Source: Bacteroidota bacterium (GTDB lineage Bacteria; Bacteroidota; Bacteroidia; AKYH767-A; OLB10). From it: 64,000 nucleotides of DNA. Both the position numbers and the translations under genes were made by a program. Each line of letters starts with the position of its first letter. The first letter of the stretch is position 1. Under the pieces are notes generated by a model that did no database searches, was not told the origin of the DNA, and saw nothing but the letters and a program-made list of their open reading frames with translations. Positions 10,332 through 20,442 of the stretch are shown here, in pieces. The stretch is from positions 30,301 through 94,300 of the forward strand of contig JADJOA010000015.1 in the NCBI GenBank assembly GCA_016714005.1, written 5' to 3'.

Positions 10332-11366
10332 ATGCACGAGTTGTATATGAGACGCTGCGTAGAACTTGCATCTTTAGGTTTGGGTAATATAGCTCCAAAT
10401 CCAATGGTTGGTTCATTAGTTGTGCATAACAATAAAATTATTGGCGAGGGTTATCATAAAATTTATGGCAAGCAGCATGCTGAAGTAAATGCAATAAGTG
10501 ATGTGGAAGATAAATCACTTTTGAAGGAATCTTTGCTATACGTTAGCCTCGAACCTTGCAATCATCATGGCAAAACCCCCGCCATGTGTAGACTTGATTA
10601 TTAGTTCCGGTATTAAAAAAGTTGTAGTTGGTTGTATTGACCCGTTTGAAAAAGTTAATGTGAGCGGAATAAAAAAATTGCGCGAAAATGGTATTGAAGT
10701 TATTGAAAATGTATCAGAATATGAATGCATTGAACTGAACAAAAGGTTTTTACTTATCATATAAAGAAACGTCCGTACATTATATTAAAATGGGCGCAAA
10801 GTAAGGATGGATTTATCGCTCCACTTCATCAAAATGAAACCAACCGTTGGATTAGCAACGGGTATTCACAAAAATTGGTGCATAAATGGCGTAGTGAAGA
10901 GCAAGGAATATTAGTTGGTGCTAACACAGCCATTAGGGACAATCCCAGGTTAAATGCAAGAGAATGGCATGGAAAAAATCCTTTACGAATTTTAATTGAT
11001 AAAGATTTAAGAACCCCACTAACACACCATGTTTTTTGTGATGGCGGTAGAACAATTGTTTTTAGTAATAAGGAGATAGTTGCAGAGAAGCTGGAAGTAG
11101 TGAAAATTAATTTTGAAAAAAATGTTATTACTCAGGTACTGTATAAACTACATGAGAGAAATATTCAGTCCATTATAGTAGAAGGTGGTGCCGTTACACT
11201 GAATAATTTTTTCCAACTAGGATTGTGGGATGAAGCAAGAGTTTTTCTTGCACAAGAAAAAATTTTAACCGAAGGAATAGCAGCACCTGTATTAAAAGCT
11301 GCTCATTGGCAAGAGACAAAAATCAAAAACGACATTCTTTTAACCTACAAGAATAAAGATAAATGA
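10332..11366 (+). CDS. ribD: Bifunctional riboflavin deaminase/reductase (two frame breaks)
   Basis: Second and third steps of riboflavin synthesis: deamination of diaminohydroxyribosylaminopyrimidine phosphate, then NADPH-dependent ribosyl reduction. About 344 residues. The deaminase domain has the zinc motifs HAEVNAI and EPCNHHGKTPPC (catalytic Glu in HAE). The reductase domain has KWAQSKDGFIA, the GANTAIRDNPRLNAR segment and VEGGAVTLNNF. Breaks: an extra C in a CCCCC run near 10572 and a missing T in a TTTTT run near 10746 (restoring NKRFFTYHIKKRPYIILKWA). The start ATG overlaps the earliest possible prmC start on the other strand (sequence CATG). The stop overlaps the next start as ATGA, pointing to translational coupling. 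Confidence 0.92.
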
Positions 11367-12234
11367 GTATGAATTTAACCATGAGTATAGTAACAACAGT
11401 TTTGTTGTATATAATATTAAAGTACTTTGAAAAATGGAGGGTAGATAACTTACAGGGGTTGTTTTTTTTAATTATGTAACCGCAAGCATTTTCTCTTTTA
11501 TGTTTAATTATTCTGAAAACATTGGATTATTACCGGATATAAAAAATTTTTATTATGCCAGTCTGTTTATTGGTCTGTTATTTATTGTGGTTTTTTTTCT
11601 AACAGCTAAAACTGCTCAGGAAGTTGGAATAGGCACAACTTCAGTAGCTTCAAAAATGTCGGTAGTAATACCAATGGTTGCAGGAGTTATGTTATATGAT
11701 GAACCTTTAACCCTGCAAAAGATAATAGGACTAATTCTTGCTTTAATTTCAGTGTATTTAACCAGAGGTGGTAAAAAAGAGCCCGATGGCAAAACGCATA
11801 CTGGCTTTATACTAATACTTCCGTTTATACTTTTATTGGTGCAGGATTGGTTGACACTAGCATAAAATACTCGCAAGCAACTTTCATTAATGCCCAAAAC
11901 CAAAATTTATTTGTTTCCACTCTTTTCGGTTCAGCTGCTTTTTTTTGGAGGTATCCTCATAGTCAAGCAAATGATAATGAAGGAAGCCACCATACAAATT
12001 CAAAGTGTACTGGGAGGAATTCTTTTGGGATTAGTTAACTTCTTTTCTCTTTATTTTTTAATTAGAGCATTAGCAGAACCCGGTACAGATAGCGGTAAAC
12101 TTTTCACCATAGTTAACATTGGAATAGTGCTTGTATCGGTTATAGCATCATTTTTGTTTTTTAAAGAGGTACCACAAAAAAAAGGGATTGTAGGAATTGT
12201 TGTAGCGGTAATAGCAATTTATATTATGCTTTAA
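11363..12234 (+). CDS. DMT-superfamily (EamA-like) transporter (frame breaks)
   Basis: About 290 residues, ten predicted membrane helices in two EamA-type halves. It starts with ATGA overlapping the ribD stop, giving MSMNLTMSIVTTVLLYIILK as helix 1. Breaks in T runs near 11465 and near 11840 are needed to join NLQG-VVFNYVTASIFSF and LILPF-ligh-like VDTSIKYSQATF. The second half ends KKGIVGIVVAVIAIYIML. The internal helix-end pattern SVASKMSVVIPMVAGVMLYDEP and its counterpart FTIVNIGIVLVSVIASFLFFKE are typical of drug/metabolite exporters. The substrate is unknown. Coupling to ribD hints at export linked to flavin metabolism, but this is only a positional inference. Confidence 0.82.
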
Positions 12235-12252
12235 AAGCTTGGTAAGCTATAA

Positions 12253-12520
12253 CTAATTATCTCCAGCAAACGCAATTTCATAATTAATGCCTGCAATACT
12301 ATTTAGCTCCTTTAGCTCATCAAGCAGCATTTCTTTAGTAATCATATTGCTGTCAAATATTATTTCATAAATACCATCATCATTCATGTATATGCCTTTT
12401 GGCAATTCTACATCTTCGCTGAGTGCAATTTGTAAAAACCAGTTCGCCATCTGCATCTGTTATATTATCACGCTGGCATGGGTAGGAGAAGGTGGTGTAA
12501 AGTGTTTCTTTTATTTCCAT
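12253..12520 (-). CDS. Small conserved hypothetical protein downstream of fdhF/ydeP (one frame break)
   Basis: About 88 residues. The ATG at 12520 gives MEIKETLYTTFSYPCQRDN, then ITDADGEL; removing one T from a five-T run near 12435 joins this to VLQIALSEDVELPKGIYMND and on to the end INYEIAFAGDN. Acidic and probably cytosolic, with no signal peptide or membrane segment. I do not recognise the family. It lies 31 bases after the YdeP-like gene on the same strand, so it is probably the last gene of that operon. It converges with the DMT transporter, 18 bases apart. Confidence 0.6.
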
Positions 12521-12551
12521 TTTAAGAATTATGTTTTTTTTAGATTAATTA

Positions 12552-14846
12552 TTACGCTTTTGCTGGTTGGAGTGTTACTTTTTTTGCAACGCTGTCAATA
12601 GGTACCAGCACATTTGTTTCAGGAAAATAAGTGGCACAACATTTTTCAGGAATATTGTATTTAACCACAATAAATTTTTTAGCAACTCTCTCAGTATTGT
12701 TATGGTCATTATAAATATCAACCACATCACCCGGTAAAAAACCCAACGCTCCAAGATCTTTCTCATTCATTAAAATAACCCTGCGCTCATTGTTTATTCC
12801 TCTGTATCTGTCATTCAATCCGTAAATGGTGGTATTAAACTGATCATGGCTCCGAATGGTCATCATCATCAGTTCGTTTTGTTTGAGCGATGGTTGTTCA
12901 CTTTTAGCAATATTAAAATTTGCCTTGCCTATAATGGTGTCAAACTTTTTTTCCCTTGCACTGTTGGGCAAATAAAATCCTCCCAGCTTTCTTACTTTTT
13001 TATTGTAGTCCTTAAACCCCGGTATTGTTTTCTCAATATCATCTCTAATATTGTCATAATGTGTAAGGTATTTATCCCAGTTAACTTTACTTTTAGCAGC
13101 AAGCGTTGCTTTGGCAAGGTTACATACTATCACCGGCTCACTCAACAAATCATTAGACACAGGCTTCAGGTTTCCTTTACTCATTTGTATAACGCCCATA
13201 CTGTTTTCTGTAGTAATAAATTGTTCTTCTCCATTCACTGCATCTTTATCACTTCTGCCTAAGCACGGAAGTATAAGTGCTTCTTCACCCGTAATTAAAT
13301 GACTGCGGTTTAATTTGGTACTTATCTGTACAGTAAGCTTGCATTTTTGCAACGCCTGTGCTGTGTACTTAGTGTCAGGTGTTGCAGAAAGAAAATTACC
13401 ACCCATGGCAATAAAAACTTTTGCCTTCCCTTCCATCATAGCATGAATGCATTCAACCGTGTCGTATCCGTATTTGGCAGGCGGTGTAAAACCAAAGGCT
13501 TTTTCAATGTTCTCTAAAAACTTTTGCGAAGGCTTTTCAAAAATGCCCATTGTTCTGTCGCCCTGCACATTGCTGTGCCCTCGAACAGGACAGGTGCCTG
13601 CGCCTTCTTTACCTATACTGCCTTTCAGTAATAAAAGATTTACAACTTCCTTAATGGTGTCAACAGCATTTTTGTGTTGCGTTAAACCCATTGCCCAGCA
13701 TGCTATAATTTTATTTTTTGATGCAAGTATGTCAGCAACTTGTTTTACTTCATTAAACGAAAGTCCTGTTTGTTCTATTAACTCTTCAAGATTTTGATTC
13801 CTGATGTGTTCAATAAAATTTTCGTAGCCTGAAGTATGCTCTTTTATAAAATCTAAATCAAATACATTTTGATTTTTTTCTGTTCTTTCAATAAAATTTT
13901 AGCAATGGCTTGAAGCAATGCCATATCGCCATTTATTTTTACCTGCAAGAAAATATCGGTCAGCTTAGATTTAATGCCCAGTATACTTTTTATTTTTTGA
14001 GGATTACTAAAGCCAATTAACCCGGTTTCCTTTAAAGGATTAATAGAAATAATGGTGCAGCCATTTTCTTTTGCCTTTTGCAATGCACTAAGCATACGCG
14101 GATGGTTGGTGCCGGGGTTTTGCCCAAGTATAATAATGACTTCTGCTTTATAAAAGTCAGTTAGTGTTACACTGCCTTTACCAATTCCTAAACTTTCTGA
14201 TAAGGCCACTCCACTTGATTCATGGCACATGTTACTGCAATCGGGAAGATTGTTGGTGCCAAACTCACGAACAAATAACTGGTATAAAAATGCTGCTTCA
14301 TTGCTTGTTCTGCCTGATGTGTAAAACACCGCTTCATCAGGAGAGTTTAAAGTGTGAAGATGATTAGCTATTTTAATAAAGGCATTATTCCAGCTAACTG
14401 GTGTGTAATGTGTTGCGCCCTTTGCAAGAAACATAGGTTGTGCTATTCTTCCTTTTTACCAATCTCATAATCGTTCAAGTGAGAAAGTTCTGCAACAGAA
14501 TTATTAGCAAAGAAATCGGCAGTTAGTTTTTTTGTAGTTGCTTCTTCTGCAATTGCCTTAGCGCCATTCTCACAATATTCTGCAATAGAAGAACGCTCTT
14601 TCTCCTCGTCAGGGTCGGGCCATGCGCACCCCGGACAATCGTACCCATCGGTTTGATTCAATGCAAGCAGCGCCTTCATCCCTCTGCCTGCATCCATCTC
14701 ACTTAATATGTGTACAGCACTCGAAATAACAGCTGGAATTCCTGCTGCTACATTTTTTGATTGTTCCAGCTTAATACCTGTAAACTCTTCAGGATTTTCT
14801 GCGGAAACATTTTCGGAAGATTCAGGTATGTTTTTTTTTCACTCAT
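12552..14846 (-). CDS. FdhF/YdeP-family molybdopterin oxidoreductase (several frame breaks)
   Basis: About 764 residues, the normal size for this formate-dehydrogenase-alpha-like family. Starts MSEKK at 14846, overlapping the stop of the DUF7009-like gene (AATGA). Landmarks: GYDCPGCAWPDP (the family's Cys pair near the usual iron-sulfur site), CENGAKAIAEEAT, ATHYTPVSWNNAF, YTSGRTSNEAAFLYQ, CSNMCHESSGVALSES, GQNPGTNHPRML and, in the C-terminal MopB-like barrel, RSHDQFNTTIYGLNDRYRG. Breaks lie near 14833 (nine A instead of ten), 14455, 13880 and elsewhere in A runs. Family members carry a bis-MGD cofactor, and their physiological substrate is mostly unknown; E. coli YdeP has been linked to acid resistance. 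Not a proven formate dehydrogenase. Confidence 0.88.
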
Positions 14847-15214
14847 TTAGCTTGCGCAAGAGGGTTGTCATAATTATCACTCTGGTCCTCTATCGTTTCA
14901 TCCAAACATTTAAAATCTTTTTCTATCAGGATAAATAGTTTTTTATCGTTGCCCACATCCATATCATTACTTAATCCAACCAAATTACTGCTGGTCCACT
15001 TTAAGGAATATTCCGAGGGAATATGTACCGATATACAATTGTTTTGTAAAGTAGCTTTAATCGAACCTGTATTTACATCGTTTACCAACTGATATATAAG
15101 GGTGCTGTTGCCGAAATTAGTTTCTTCGCTAATCTGTTTTTCTTTTTCAAAAAAAGCGACCTCGCTTTTTGAAAGTCTTAACCTGATGGTATTTCCTTTA
15201 ATGCGGATTTTCAT
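14843..15214 (-). CDS. DUF7009-like protein upstream of the FdhF/YdeP gene
   Basis: 123 residues, intact. Starts MKIRIKGNTIRLRLSKSEVAFFEKEK, a beta-hairpin-rich opening that I recognise from small proteins repeatedly found beside FdhF/YdeP oxidoreductases (DUF7009, from memory). Later segments TLQNNCISVHIPSEYSLKW and KKLFILIEKDFKCLDE continue an all-beta pattern. The C terminus has a Cys in FKCLDE that could be functional. Cytosolic. Its stop codon overlaps the next start by the AATGA arrangement, so the two are co-translated. Role unproven; cofactor insertion or maturation is a reasonable guess from the context. Confidence 0.65.
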   Translation of the reverse strand: MKIRIKGNTIRLRLSKSEVAFFEKEKQISEETNFGNSTLIYQLVNDVNTGSIKATLQNNCISVHIPSEYSLKWTSSNLVGLSNDMDVGNDKKLFILIEKDFKCLDETIEDQSDNYDNPLAQAK

Positions 15215-15299
15215 TAGCTGATATTTTTGATTACTACAAACCTAAAATATTTAACCGAAGAGTACCAAAAGTCCTGGAGGTAAAAATGATAACGGAAAA

Positions 15300-16200
15300 C
15301 TATGCCCTTGGATGAAACTGCATGATTGCCTGTCTCAGATAATCTCTGTCTAAATGCGTATAAATTTCTGTGGTGGTGATGCTTTCATGCCCAAGCATTT
15401 CTTGTACTGCACGTAAATCGGCACCGCCTTCTAATAAATGTGTTGCAAAGGAATGCCTGAACGTGTGTGGACTTATTTTTTTCTTTATTCCGGCTCTTTC
15501 TGCAAGCTCCTTTATAATCATAAATACCATAATACGCGATAATTTGCTTCCGCGTTTATTCAGAAAAAGAAAATCTTCCTGGCCTGCTTTTATTTTTAAA
15601 TGCACGCGCATGGCTTCCTCATAAATTTTGATGTGCTTTATGGCTGAATCACCTATCGGAACCAATCTTTCTTTATTGCCTTTGCCGTGTATTTTTAAAA
15701 ATCCAATGTCTAAGAATGAGGATGACTTTTTTAGAGAGATTAATTCTGTAACACGCAAGCCAGAGCTATACATGGTTTCGAGCATGGCGCGGTTGCGTTG
15801 CCCTTCAGGCTTGCTCAAGTCAATAGCTGAGAGCATGGCATCAATTTCATGCACTGCTAAAAAAATCCGGAAGTTTCCTTCCAATTTTTGGTGCTTGTAA
15901 AAGTTCTGTAGGATCATCGGTAACTAAATTCTCGAGGAGAAGATATTTGTAAAAAGCCTTTATGCCTGATATGATTCGTGCTTGCGAGCGCGCGCTCATT
16001 CCTTCTTCGTTAATCCACTTGATAAAATCCTGCAAATGCTCAAGTGAGATTTTTTCCGGAGATACATTCAGCGCATTGTTGTTCAAAAAAGTAAACAGCT
16101 TTTCAATATCATGGACGTAAGCCTCGTTGGAATTAGACGAAAGTGATTTCTCTAATTTAAGGTACGATGAAAATCCTTTTATATATGATTGCCACGACAT
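15300..16200 (-). CDS. xerD: Site-specific tyrosine recombinase (one frame break)
   Basis: About 300 residues, the length of XerC/XerD. N-terminal SAM-like core-binding domain (IKGFSSYLKLEKSLSSNS ... FIKWINEEGMSARSQARIIS). Catalytic domain with the first Arg in YSSGLRVTELI, a Lys in HGKGNKERLVPI, the HxxR box HTFRHSFATHLLEGG, LGHESITTTEIY with the nucleophile Tyr, and a terminal QFHPRA. The break at about 15858 is in an A/T run and rejoins RKLPDFLAVHEID. The phylum usually has one such chromosomal XerD acting at dif for dimer resolution. Its housekeeping neighbours (folA, thyA, gyrB) argue against a phage integrase. Confidence 0.9.
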
Positions 16201-16702
16201 TGTTTAAGCAACAATTTTTCTTTACAGCATTATAAACTAAAAAAGAATAACTGTATTTATTCTTCTCATCAGGGCTGTGTTTTTCTTCCGAAATCAGTTC
16301 CCAGTCAACATTCTTAATTGCAGGAAAGTGCGTATCCCCTTCAAAGGAATGATGGATTTTGGTGAGATATAATCTGTCGGCAATTGGCAAAGCCATCCTA
16401 AATAATTCTGCACCGCCAATAACAAAACACTCTTGGTTAGTGATGCAACTTTTAATTGCCTCTTTCAAATCAAAAAAAAACTCACAACCTTCTGCAACAA
16501 AATTTTTATTTCGGGTAATGATGATGTTTCTTCTGTTGGGCAATGGCTTTCCAATAGATTGGAAGGTTTTGCGTCCCATAATGATAGGATGCCCGGTAGT
16601 TAACGACTTAAAATATTTTAGATCGGCAGGTAAATGCCAGGGTAACTGGTTTTTGTTTCCAATTAAGTTATTCTCATCAACTGCAACAATCAAAGATAAC
16701 AT
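16157..16702 (-). CDS. folA: Dihydrofolate reductase
   Basis: Reduces dihydrofolate to tetrahydrofolate with NADPH, recycling the folate oxidised by thymidylate synthase next door. Motifs: IVAVDENNLIGNKNQLPWHL (substrate and NADPH loops), DLKYFKSLT, IIMGRKTFQSIGKPLPNR, and FVIGGAELFR. As read the protein is 181 residues with an odd tail overlapping xerD by 44 bases. Removing one A from a five-A run near 16220 would end it at 16204 (…YNAVKKIVA), just before the xerD start and at the normal ~165 residues, so the tail is probably an indel artefact. Confidence 0.92.
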   Translation of the reverse strand: MLSLIVAVDENNLIGNKNQLPWHLPADLKYFKSLTTGHPIIMGRKTFQSIGKPLPNRRNIIITRNKNFVAEGCEFFFDLKEAIKSCITNQECFVIGGAELFRMALPIADRLYLTKIHHSFEGDTHFPAIKNVDWELISEEKHSPDEKNKYSYSFLVYNAVKKNCCLNNVVAIIYKRIFIVP

Positions 16703-16713
16703 GGCAAAATATT

Positions 16714-17506
16714 TTAAACCGCAACCGGTGCTTTAATAGCAGGATAGGGGTCGTAATTGTTAATAGAAATATCCTCAAACTTAAAATCAAAAATACTTTT
16801 AATGAGTGGATTAAGTATTAATATCGGCAACGCTCGCGGTGTACGTGATAATTGCAACTGCACTTGTTCTAAATGGTTATTATAGATGTGTACATCGCCA
16901 AAGGTGTGTACAAAATCTCCAACGTTAAGATTACAAACCTGTGCCACCATGTGAGTGAGTAAAGCATATGATGCAATGTTAAAAGGCACTCCCAAAAAAC
17001 ATCAGCACTGCGCTGGTATAACTGGCAGGATAATTTTCCATCAGCCACATAAAACTGGAACATGGTGTGGCATGGAGGCAAGGCCATGTTCTCCACTTCG
17101 GTAACATTCCATGCACTTACAATTAACCTGCGAGAATCAGGATTACGTTTTATCTGTTCAATCAATTGTGTAATCTGGTCAACAGTTTTCCATCGGCACC
17201 TTTCCAGCTTCTCCATTGCGAGCCATACACAGGACCCAGATTGCCGTTTTCATCAGCCCACTCATCCCATATACTTACTCCGTTTTCTTTTAAGTACTTA
17301 ATGTTGGTTTCGCCTTTTAAAAACCAAAGCAACTCATGTATGATTGATTTGGTATGCACTTTTTTTGTAGTAACAAGCGGGAAACCGTTTTGCAAATTTA
17401 AACGCATCTGGTAACCAAACGTGCTGATAGTACCTGTGCCGGTTCTGTCATGCTTTTGGGTACCGTTGCTTAAAATATATTTTAATAAATCGTGGTATTG
17501 CTGCAT
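16714..17506 (-). CDS. thyA: Thymidylate synthase (two frame breaks)
   Basis: Methylates dUMP to dTMP using methylene-tetrahydrofolate. About 264 residues from MQQYHDLLKYILSNG at 17506, the standard ThyA length. An in-frame start further upstream would sit in the gyrB terminator and is rejected. Motifs: HDRTGTGTISTFG, WKGADGKTVDQI, the catalytic Cys in LPPCHTMFQFYV, QLYQRSADVFLGVPFNI, and HIYNNHLEQV. Breaks: one A missing near 17200 and one T missing in a T run near 16997. Followed 11 bases later by folA on the same strand, the classic dTMP-cycle pair. Confidence 0.93.
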
Positions 17507-17523
17507 TTGATTATTGTAGTAAT

Positions 17524-17559
17524 AAAAAACCCGCCTTGACAAAGCCAGACGGGATTTTT
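17524..17559 (-). terminator. Intrinsic terminator of gyrB
   Basis: Hairpin between gyrB and thyA: CCCGTCT pairs with AGGCGGG around a ~10-base loop. It is flanked by an A run and followed in the minus direction by six T. It ends gyrB transcription about 40 bases after the stop codon and lies just upstream of the chosen thyA start. Confidence 0.75.
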
Positions 17560-17599
17560 AGTTGTATTCATTTTTGCTATTATTTAATAACACAAGGTT

Positions 17600-19567
17600 T
17601 TACGCATCAACCTTAGCGTATTTGGCATTCTTCTCAATAAACTCTCTTCGAGGTGGTACATCATCACCCATTAGCATGCTGAAAATACGATCGGCTTCGG
17701 CAGCACTTTCAATTGTTACCTGTCGTAGTGTACGTTTGGATGGATTCATGGTTGTTTCCCACAATTGCTCTGCGTTCATTTCTCCCAATCCTTTGTAACG
17801 CTGTATGTTCACGCTTGATTCTTTTCCTTCGCCTGCCAGTTCTTTTACTGCAGCCATCCGTTGTTCATCATTCCAGCAGTATTGTTCTTCTTTACCTTTT
17901 TTAACTAAGTACAATGGTGGAGTTGCAATATAAATATATCCTTCTTCAATTAATTCTTTCATGTGACGGAAAAAGAAAGTTAATATCAATGTGGTAATAT
18001 GGCTACCATCCACATCGGCATCGGTCATAATTACAATTTTGTGATAGCGCAGTTTGTCAAGTATTAACGGACGACCTTCTTGTTTATCATCACGGTAAAT
18101 ACCAAATGCTGTGTAAATATTACGAATCTCTTCGTTTTCGTAAATCTTATGCTCCATTGCTTTCTCCACATTCAGAATTTTACCTCTTAACGGAAGTATT
18201 GCCTGAAAATTTCTATCACGCCCTTGCTTAGCTGTTCCACCTGCTGAGTCTCCCTCAACCAGATAAATTTCACATTTACCGGGGTCACGCTCACTACAAT
18301 CAGATAGTTTTCCCGGTAATCCAGTACCTGTTAAAACATTTTTACGTTGAACTAATTCGCGTGCCTTACGTGCTGCATGACGTGCAGTGGCAGCCAGTAT
18401 AACTTTGTTTACAATGGCTTTGGCATCTTTAGGATTTTCTTCCAAGAACTTATTCAGCGCATCACCTACTGCTTGGTCAACGGCACCCATTACTTCATTG
18501 TTTCCAAGTTTGGTTTTTGTTTGTCCTTCAAACTGAGGCTCGGCAACCTTAACGGATATAACAGCCGTAAGTCCTTCGCGGAAATCATCACCATCAATAT
18601 CAAATTTCAGTTTCTCAAGCATCTTCTGCTTTTCGGCATAACTTTTTAAGGTACGAGTTAATGCACGCCTGAAACCCGAAAGGTGTGTTCCGCCTTCGTG
18701 AGTGTTAATGTTGTTTACGTAAGAGTGAATGTTTTCGGAAAAAGAAGTGTTGTATTGCATTGCCACTTCAATAGGAATACCAAATTTATCCGTTTCAAAA
18801 TAAATACATTCCGGAATTAACTTTTCACGTGTTACATCTATATATTCAACAAATTCGCGCAAGCCTTTGGTGCTGTAAAAATTTTCGCCAAGGGGTCTGC
18901 CTTCAGCATCTAACTCTCTTACATCAATAAGCGTAATGTTTATTCCCTTATTAAGGTAAGCAAGTTCGCGCATGCGCGAAGCAAGCGTTGCAAAATTGTA
19001 AACGATTGTTAAAAATATGGAAGCATCTGGCTTGAACGTCACAATGGTTCCTCTGTAGTCAGTATCACCAACCTCACGTACATCAAACAAAGGTTTACCG
19101 CAAGAGTATTCCTGTTCAAAAACTTTTCCGTTGCGGTGTACCTCTACACGCAAGTGAGTAGAGAGAGCATTTACACAGGATACACCTACACCATGTAAAC
19201 CACCTGAAACTTTGTAACTATCTTTATCAAATTTACCTCCGGCATGTAAAACGGTCATTACAACTTCCAATGCACTGCGTTTTTCTTTTGGATGAATATC
19301 TGTAGGGATGCCTCGTCCATCATCCTTTACAGTAATAGAGTTATCCTCGTTAATAAATACCTCAATGTTTTTGCAATGCCCTGCAAGTGCTTCATCAATT
19401 GAGTTGTCAACCACCTCATAAACCAAGTGATGTAAACCTTTAACACCTACATCGCCAATATACATGGCTGGGCGTTTTCTTACGGCTTCTAATCCTTCTA
19501 ATACCTGAATGCTATCGGCATTATACTGTTGTGCTTTTACTTCCATTTCGGCTACGTTATCGCTCAT
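17600..19567 (-). CDS. gyrB: DNA gyrase subunit B
   Basis: ATPase subunit of DNA gyrase, which introduces negative supercoils with GyrA. 655 residues, intact and full length, one of the few long genes here without a frame break. GHKL ATPase motifs: EVVDNSIDEALAGHC, DDGRGIPTDIHP and GLHGVGVSCVNALS in the first ~130 residues. TOPRIM domain: LVEGDSAGGTAKQGRDR and IIMTDADVDGSHI, with the metal-binding acidic residues present. C-terminal RYKGLGEMNAEQLW. The start MSDNVAEMEVKAQQYNADSI is the first ATG, following an AT-rich 290-base divergent gap; a TATCTTTA element about 40 bases upstream is a possible -7 box. Confidence 0.97.
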   Translation of the reverse strand: MSDNVAEMEVKAQQYNADSIQVLEGLEAVRKRPAMYIGDVGVKGLHHLVYEVVDNSIDEALAGHCKNIEVFINEDNSITVKDDGRGIPTDIHPKEKRSALEVVMTVLHAGGKFDKDSYKVSGGLHGVGVSCVNALSTHLRVEVHRNGKVFEQEYSCGKPLFDVREVGDTDYRGTIVTFKPDASIFLTIVYNFATLASRMRELAYLNKGINITLIDVRELDAEGRPLGENFYSTKGLREFVEYIDVTREKLIPECIYFETDKFGIPIEVAMQYNTSFSENIHSYVNNINTHEGGTHLSGFRRALTRTLKSYAEKQKMLEKLKFDIDGDDFREGLTAVISVKVAEPQFEGQTKTKLGNNEVMGAVDQAVGDALNKFLEENPKDAKAIVNKVILAATARHAARKARELVQRKNVLTGTGLPGKLSDCSERDPGKCEIYLVEGDSAGGTAKQGRDRNFQAILPLRGKILNVEKAMEHKIYENEEIRNIYTAFGIYRDDKQEGRPLILDKLRYHKIVIMTDADVDGSHITTLILTFFFRHMKELIEEGYIYIATPPLYLVKKGKEEQYCWNDEQRMAAVKELAGEGKESSVNIQRYKGLGEMNAEQLWETTMNPSKRTLRQVTIESAAEADRIFSMLMGDDVPPRREFIEKNAKYAKVDA

Positions 19568-19818
19568 TTTTTAATTTAAAAGTTTGATTTTTTTAATACT
19601 TCGTAAAGATAAAATAAAGGCTGCTGCCATCCTAAAAATGAGAGTGAAAACAGCATGTATTTATTAACATTTTTTAGTGATAAAAATAGTGTCTTAAACC
19701 TGCATTTTCTTTCTCTTAAATTTGGAGGATTGAAACAATTTTAATATTTAACTCGGTACTTTTTAACAAACTGTTGTTAAATCACATTAATTATTCTTAA
19801 AAACAAGTTTATTAAATT

Positions 19819-19826
19819 TAGCTTTG
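19819..19826 (+). promoter_or_regulatory. Probable -7 element of the DUF1761 gene
   Basis: TAGCTTTG is an exact match to the Bacteroidota -7 consensus TAnnTTTG, 29 bases before the start codon at 19856. No clear -33 TTTG is visible. The rest of the divergent 288-base gap (19568-19855) is AT-rich and holds no gene that I can support. Confidence 0.45.
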
Positions 19827-19855
19827 CCTCATAAACAACTAAAAAATTAAATAAT

Positions 19856-20356
19856 ATGGACGTAAACTTTATCTCAGTATTTGTAGCGGCACTTATACCG
19901 CTGGCGGTGGGTTTTGTATGGTACAATCCCAAATTTTTAGGTAATGCATGGATGCAGGAATCGGGTATGACGGAAGAAAAAGCTAAGGGCGCAAATCATG
20001 CTTTGATATTCGGATTAACTTATGTGTTTGCGGTGCTGGCAGGTATGATTCTGATGCCAATGGTCATTCACCAAATGGGCGTTATGTCGGTGTTGGTTGA
20101 TGAACCCGGGTTTAACGACCCCAACTCTGAACTTGCCATTTGGTACAAAGGTTTTATGGAGCAGTATGGTAATAATTTCCGAACCTTTAAACATGGTGCT
20201 TTACATGGTACTATTGCAGGTTTGTTTTTTGCATTGCCAATTATTGCTATTAATGCTATGTTTGAAAGAAAAAGCTGGAAATATATTTGGATTAACGTTG
20301 GCTATTTCACAGTTACCTTTGCTCTTATGGGCGGGGTAATTTGCGCTTGGAAGTAA
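19856..20356 (+). CDS. DUF1761 membrane protein
   Basis: 166 residues, intact, four predicted membrane helices: residues ~5-25 (FVAALIPLAVGFVWYNPKF), ~48-70 (HALIFGLTYVFAVLAGMILM), ~118-136 (LHGTIAGLFFALPIIAINAM) and ~145-165. The signature VGFVWYNPKFLGNAWM near the start and the polar segment between helices 2 and 3 fit DUF1761, a small family of unknown function. It is monocistronic, preceded by a good -7 element and followed by a very strong hairpin. Confidence 0.85.
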   Translation: MDVNFISVFVAALIPLAVGFVWYNPKFLGNAWMQESGMTEEKAKGANHALIFGLTYVFAVLAGMILMPMVIHQMGVMSVLVDEPGFNDPNSELAIWYKGFMEQYGNNFRTFKHGALHGTIAGLFFALPIIAINAMFERKSWKYIWINVGYFTVTFALMGGVICAWK

Positions 20357-20365
20357 GTTTTTAAG

Positions 20366-20436
20366 TCACGCAAAGGCCCAAAGAGCGCAAAGGACTAGGT
20401 TTAAATTTCCTTTGCGCTCTTTGGGCCTTTGCGTGA
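20366..20436. repeat. Perfect 29-bp inverted repeat of the GCAAAG type, probable bidirectional terminator
   Basis: The left arm 20366..20394 and right arm 20408..20436 are exact reverse complements (29 of 29) around a 13-base loop. The arm is built from repeated GCAAAG / CCAAAGAGCGCAAAG units. Lying between a plus-strand and a minus-strand stop, it probably ends both transcripts. The unit belongs to a class of dispersed intergenic hairpins built from CTTTGCG words; a related copy lies at 22364..22433. Confidence 0.85.
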
Positions 20437-20442
20437 AATATT

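Noticed and set aside
15300..16200. Tyrosine recombinase as a prophage or island integrase
   Set aside because: Length and motifs match chromosomal XerD, neighbours are folA, thyA and gyrB, and no attachment-site repeat or tRNA lies beside it.
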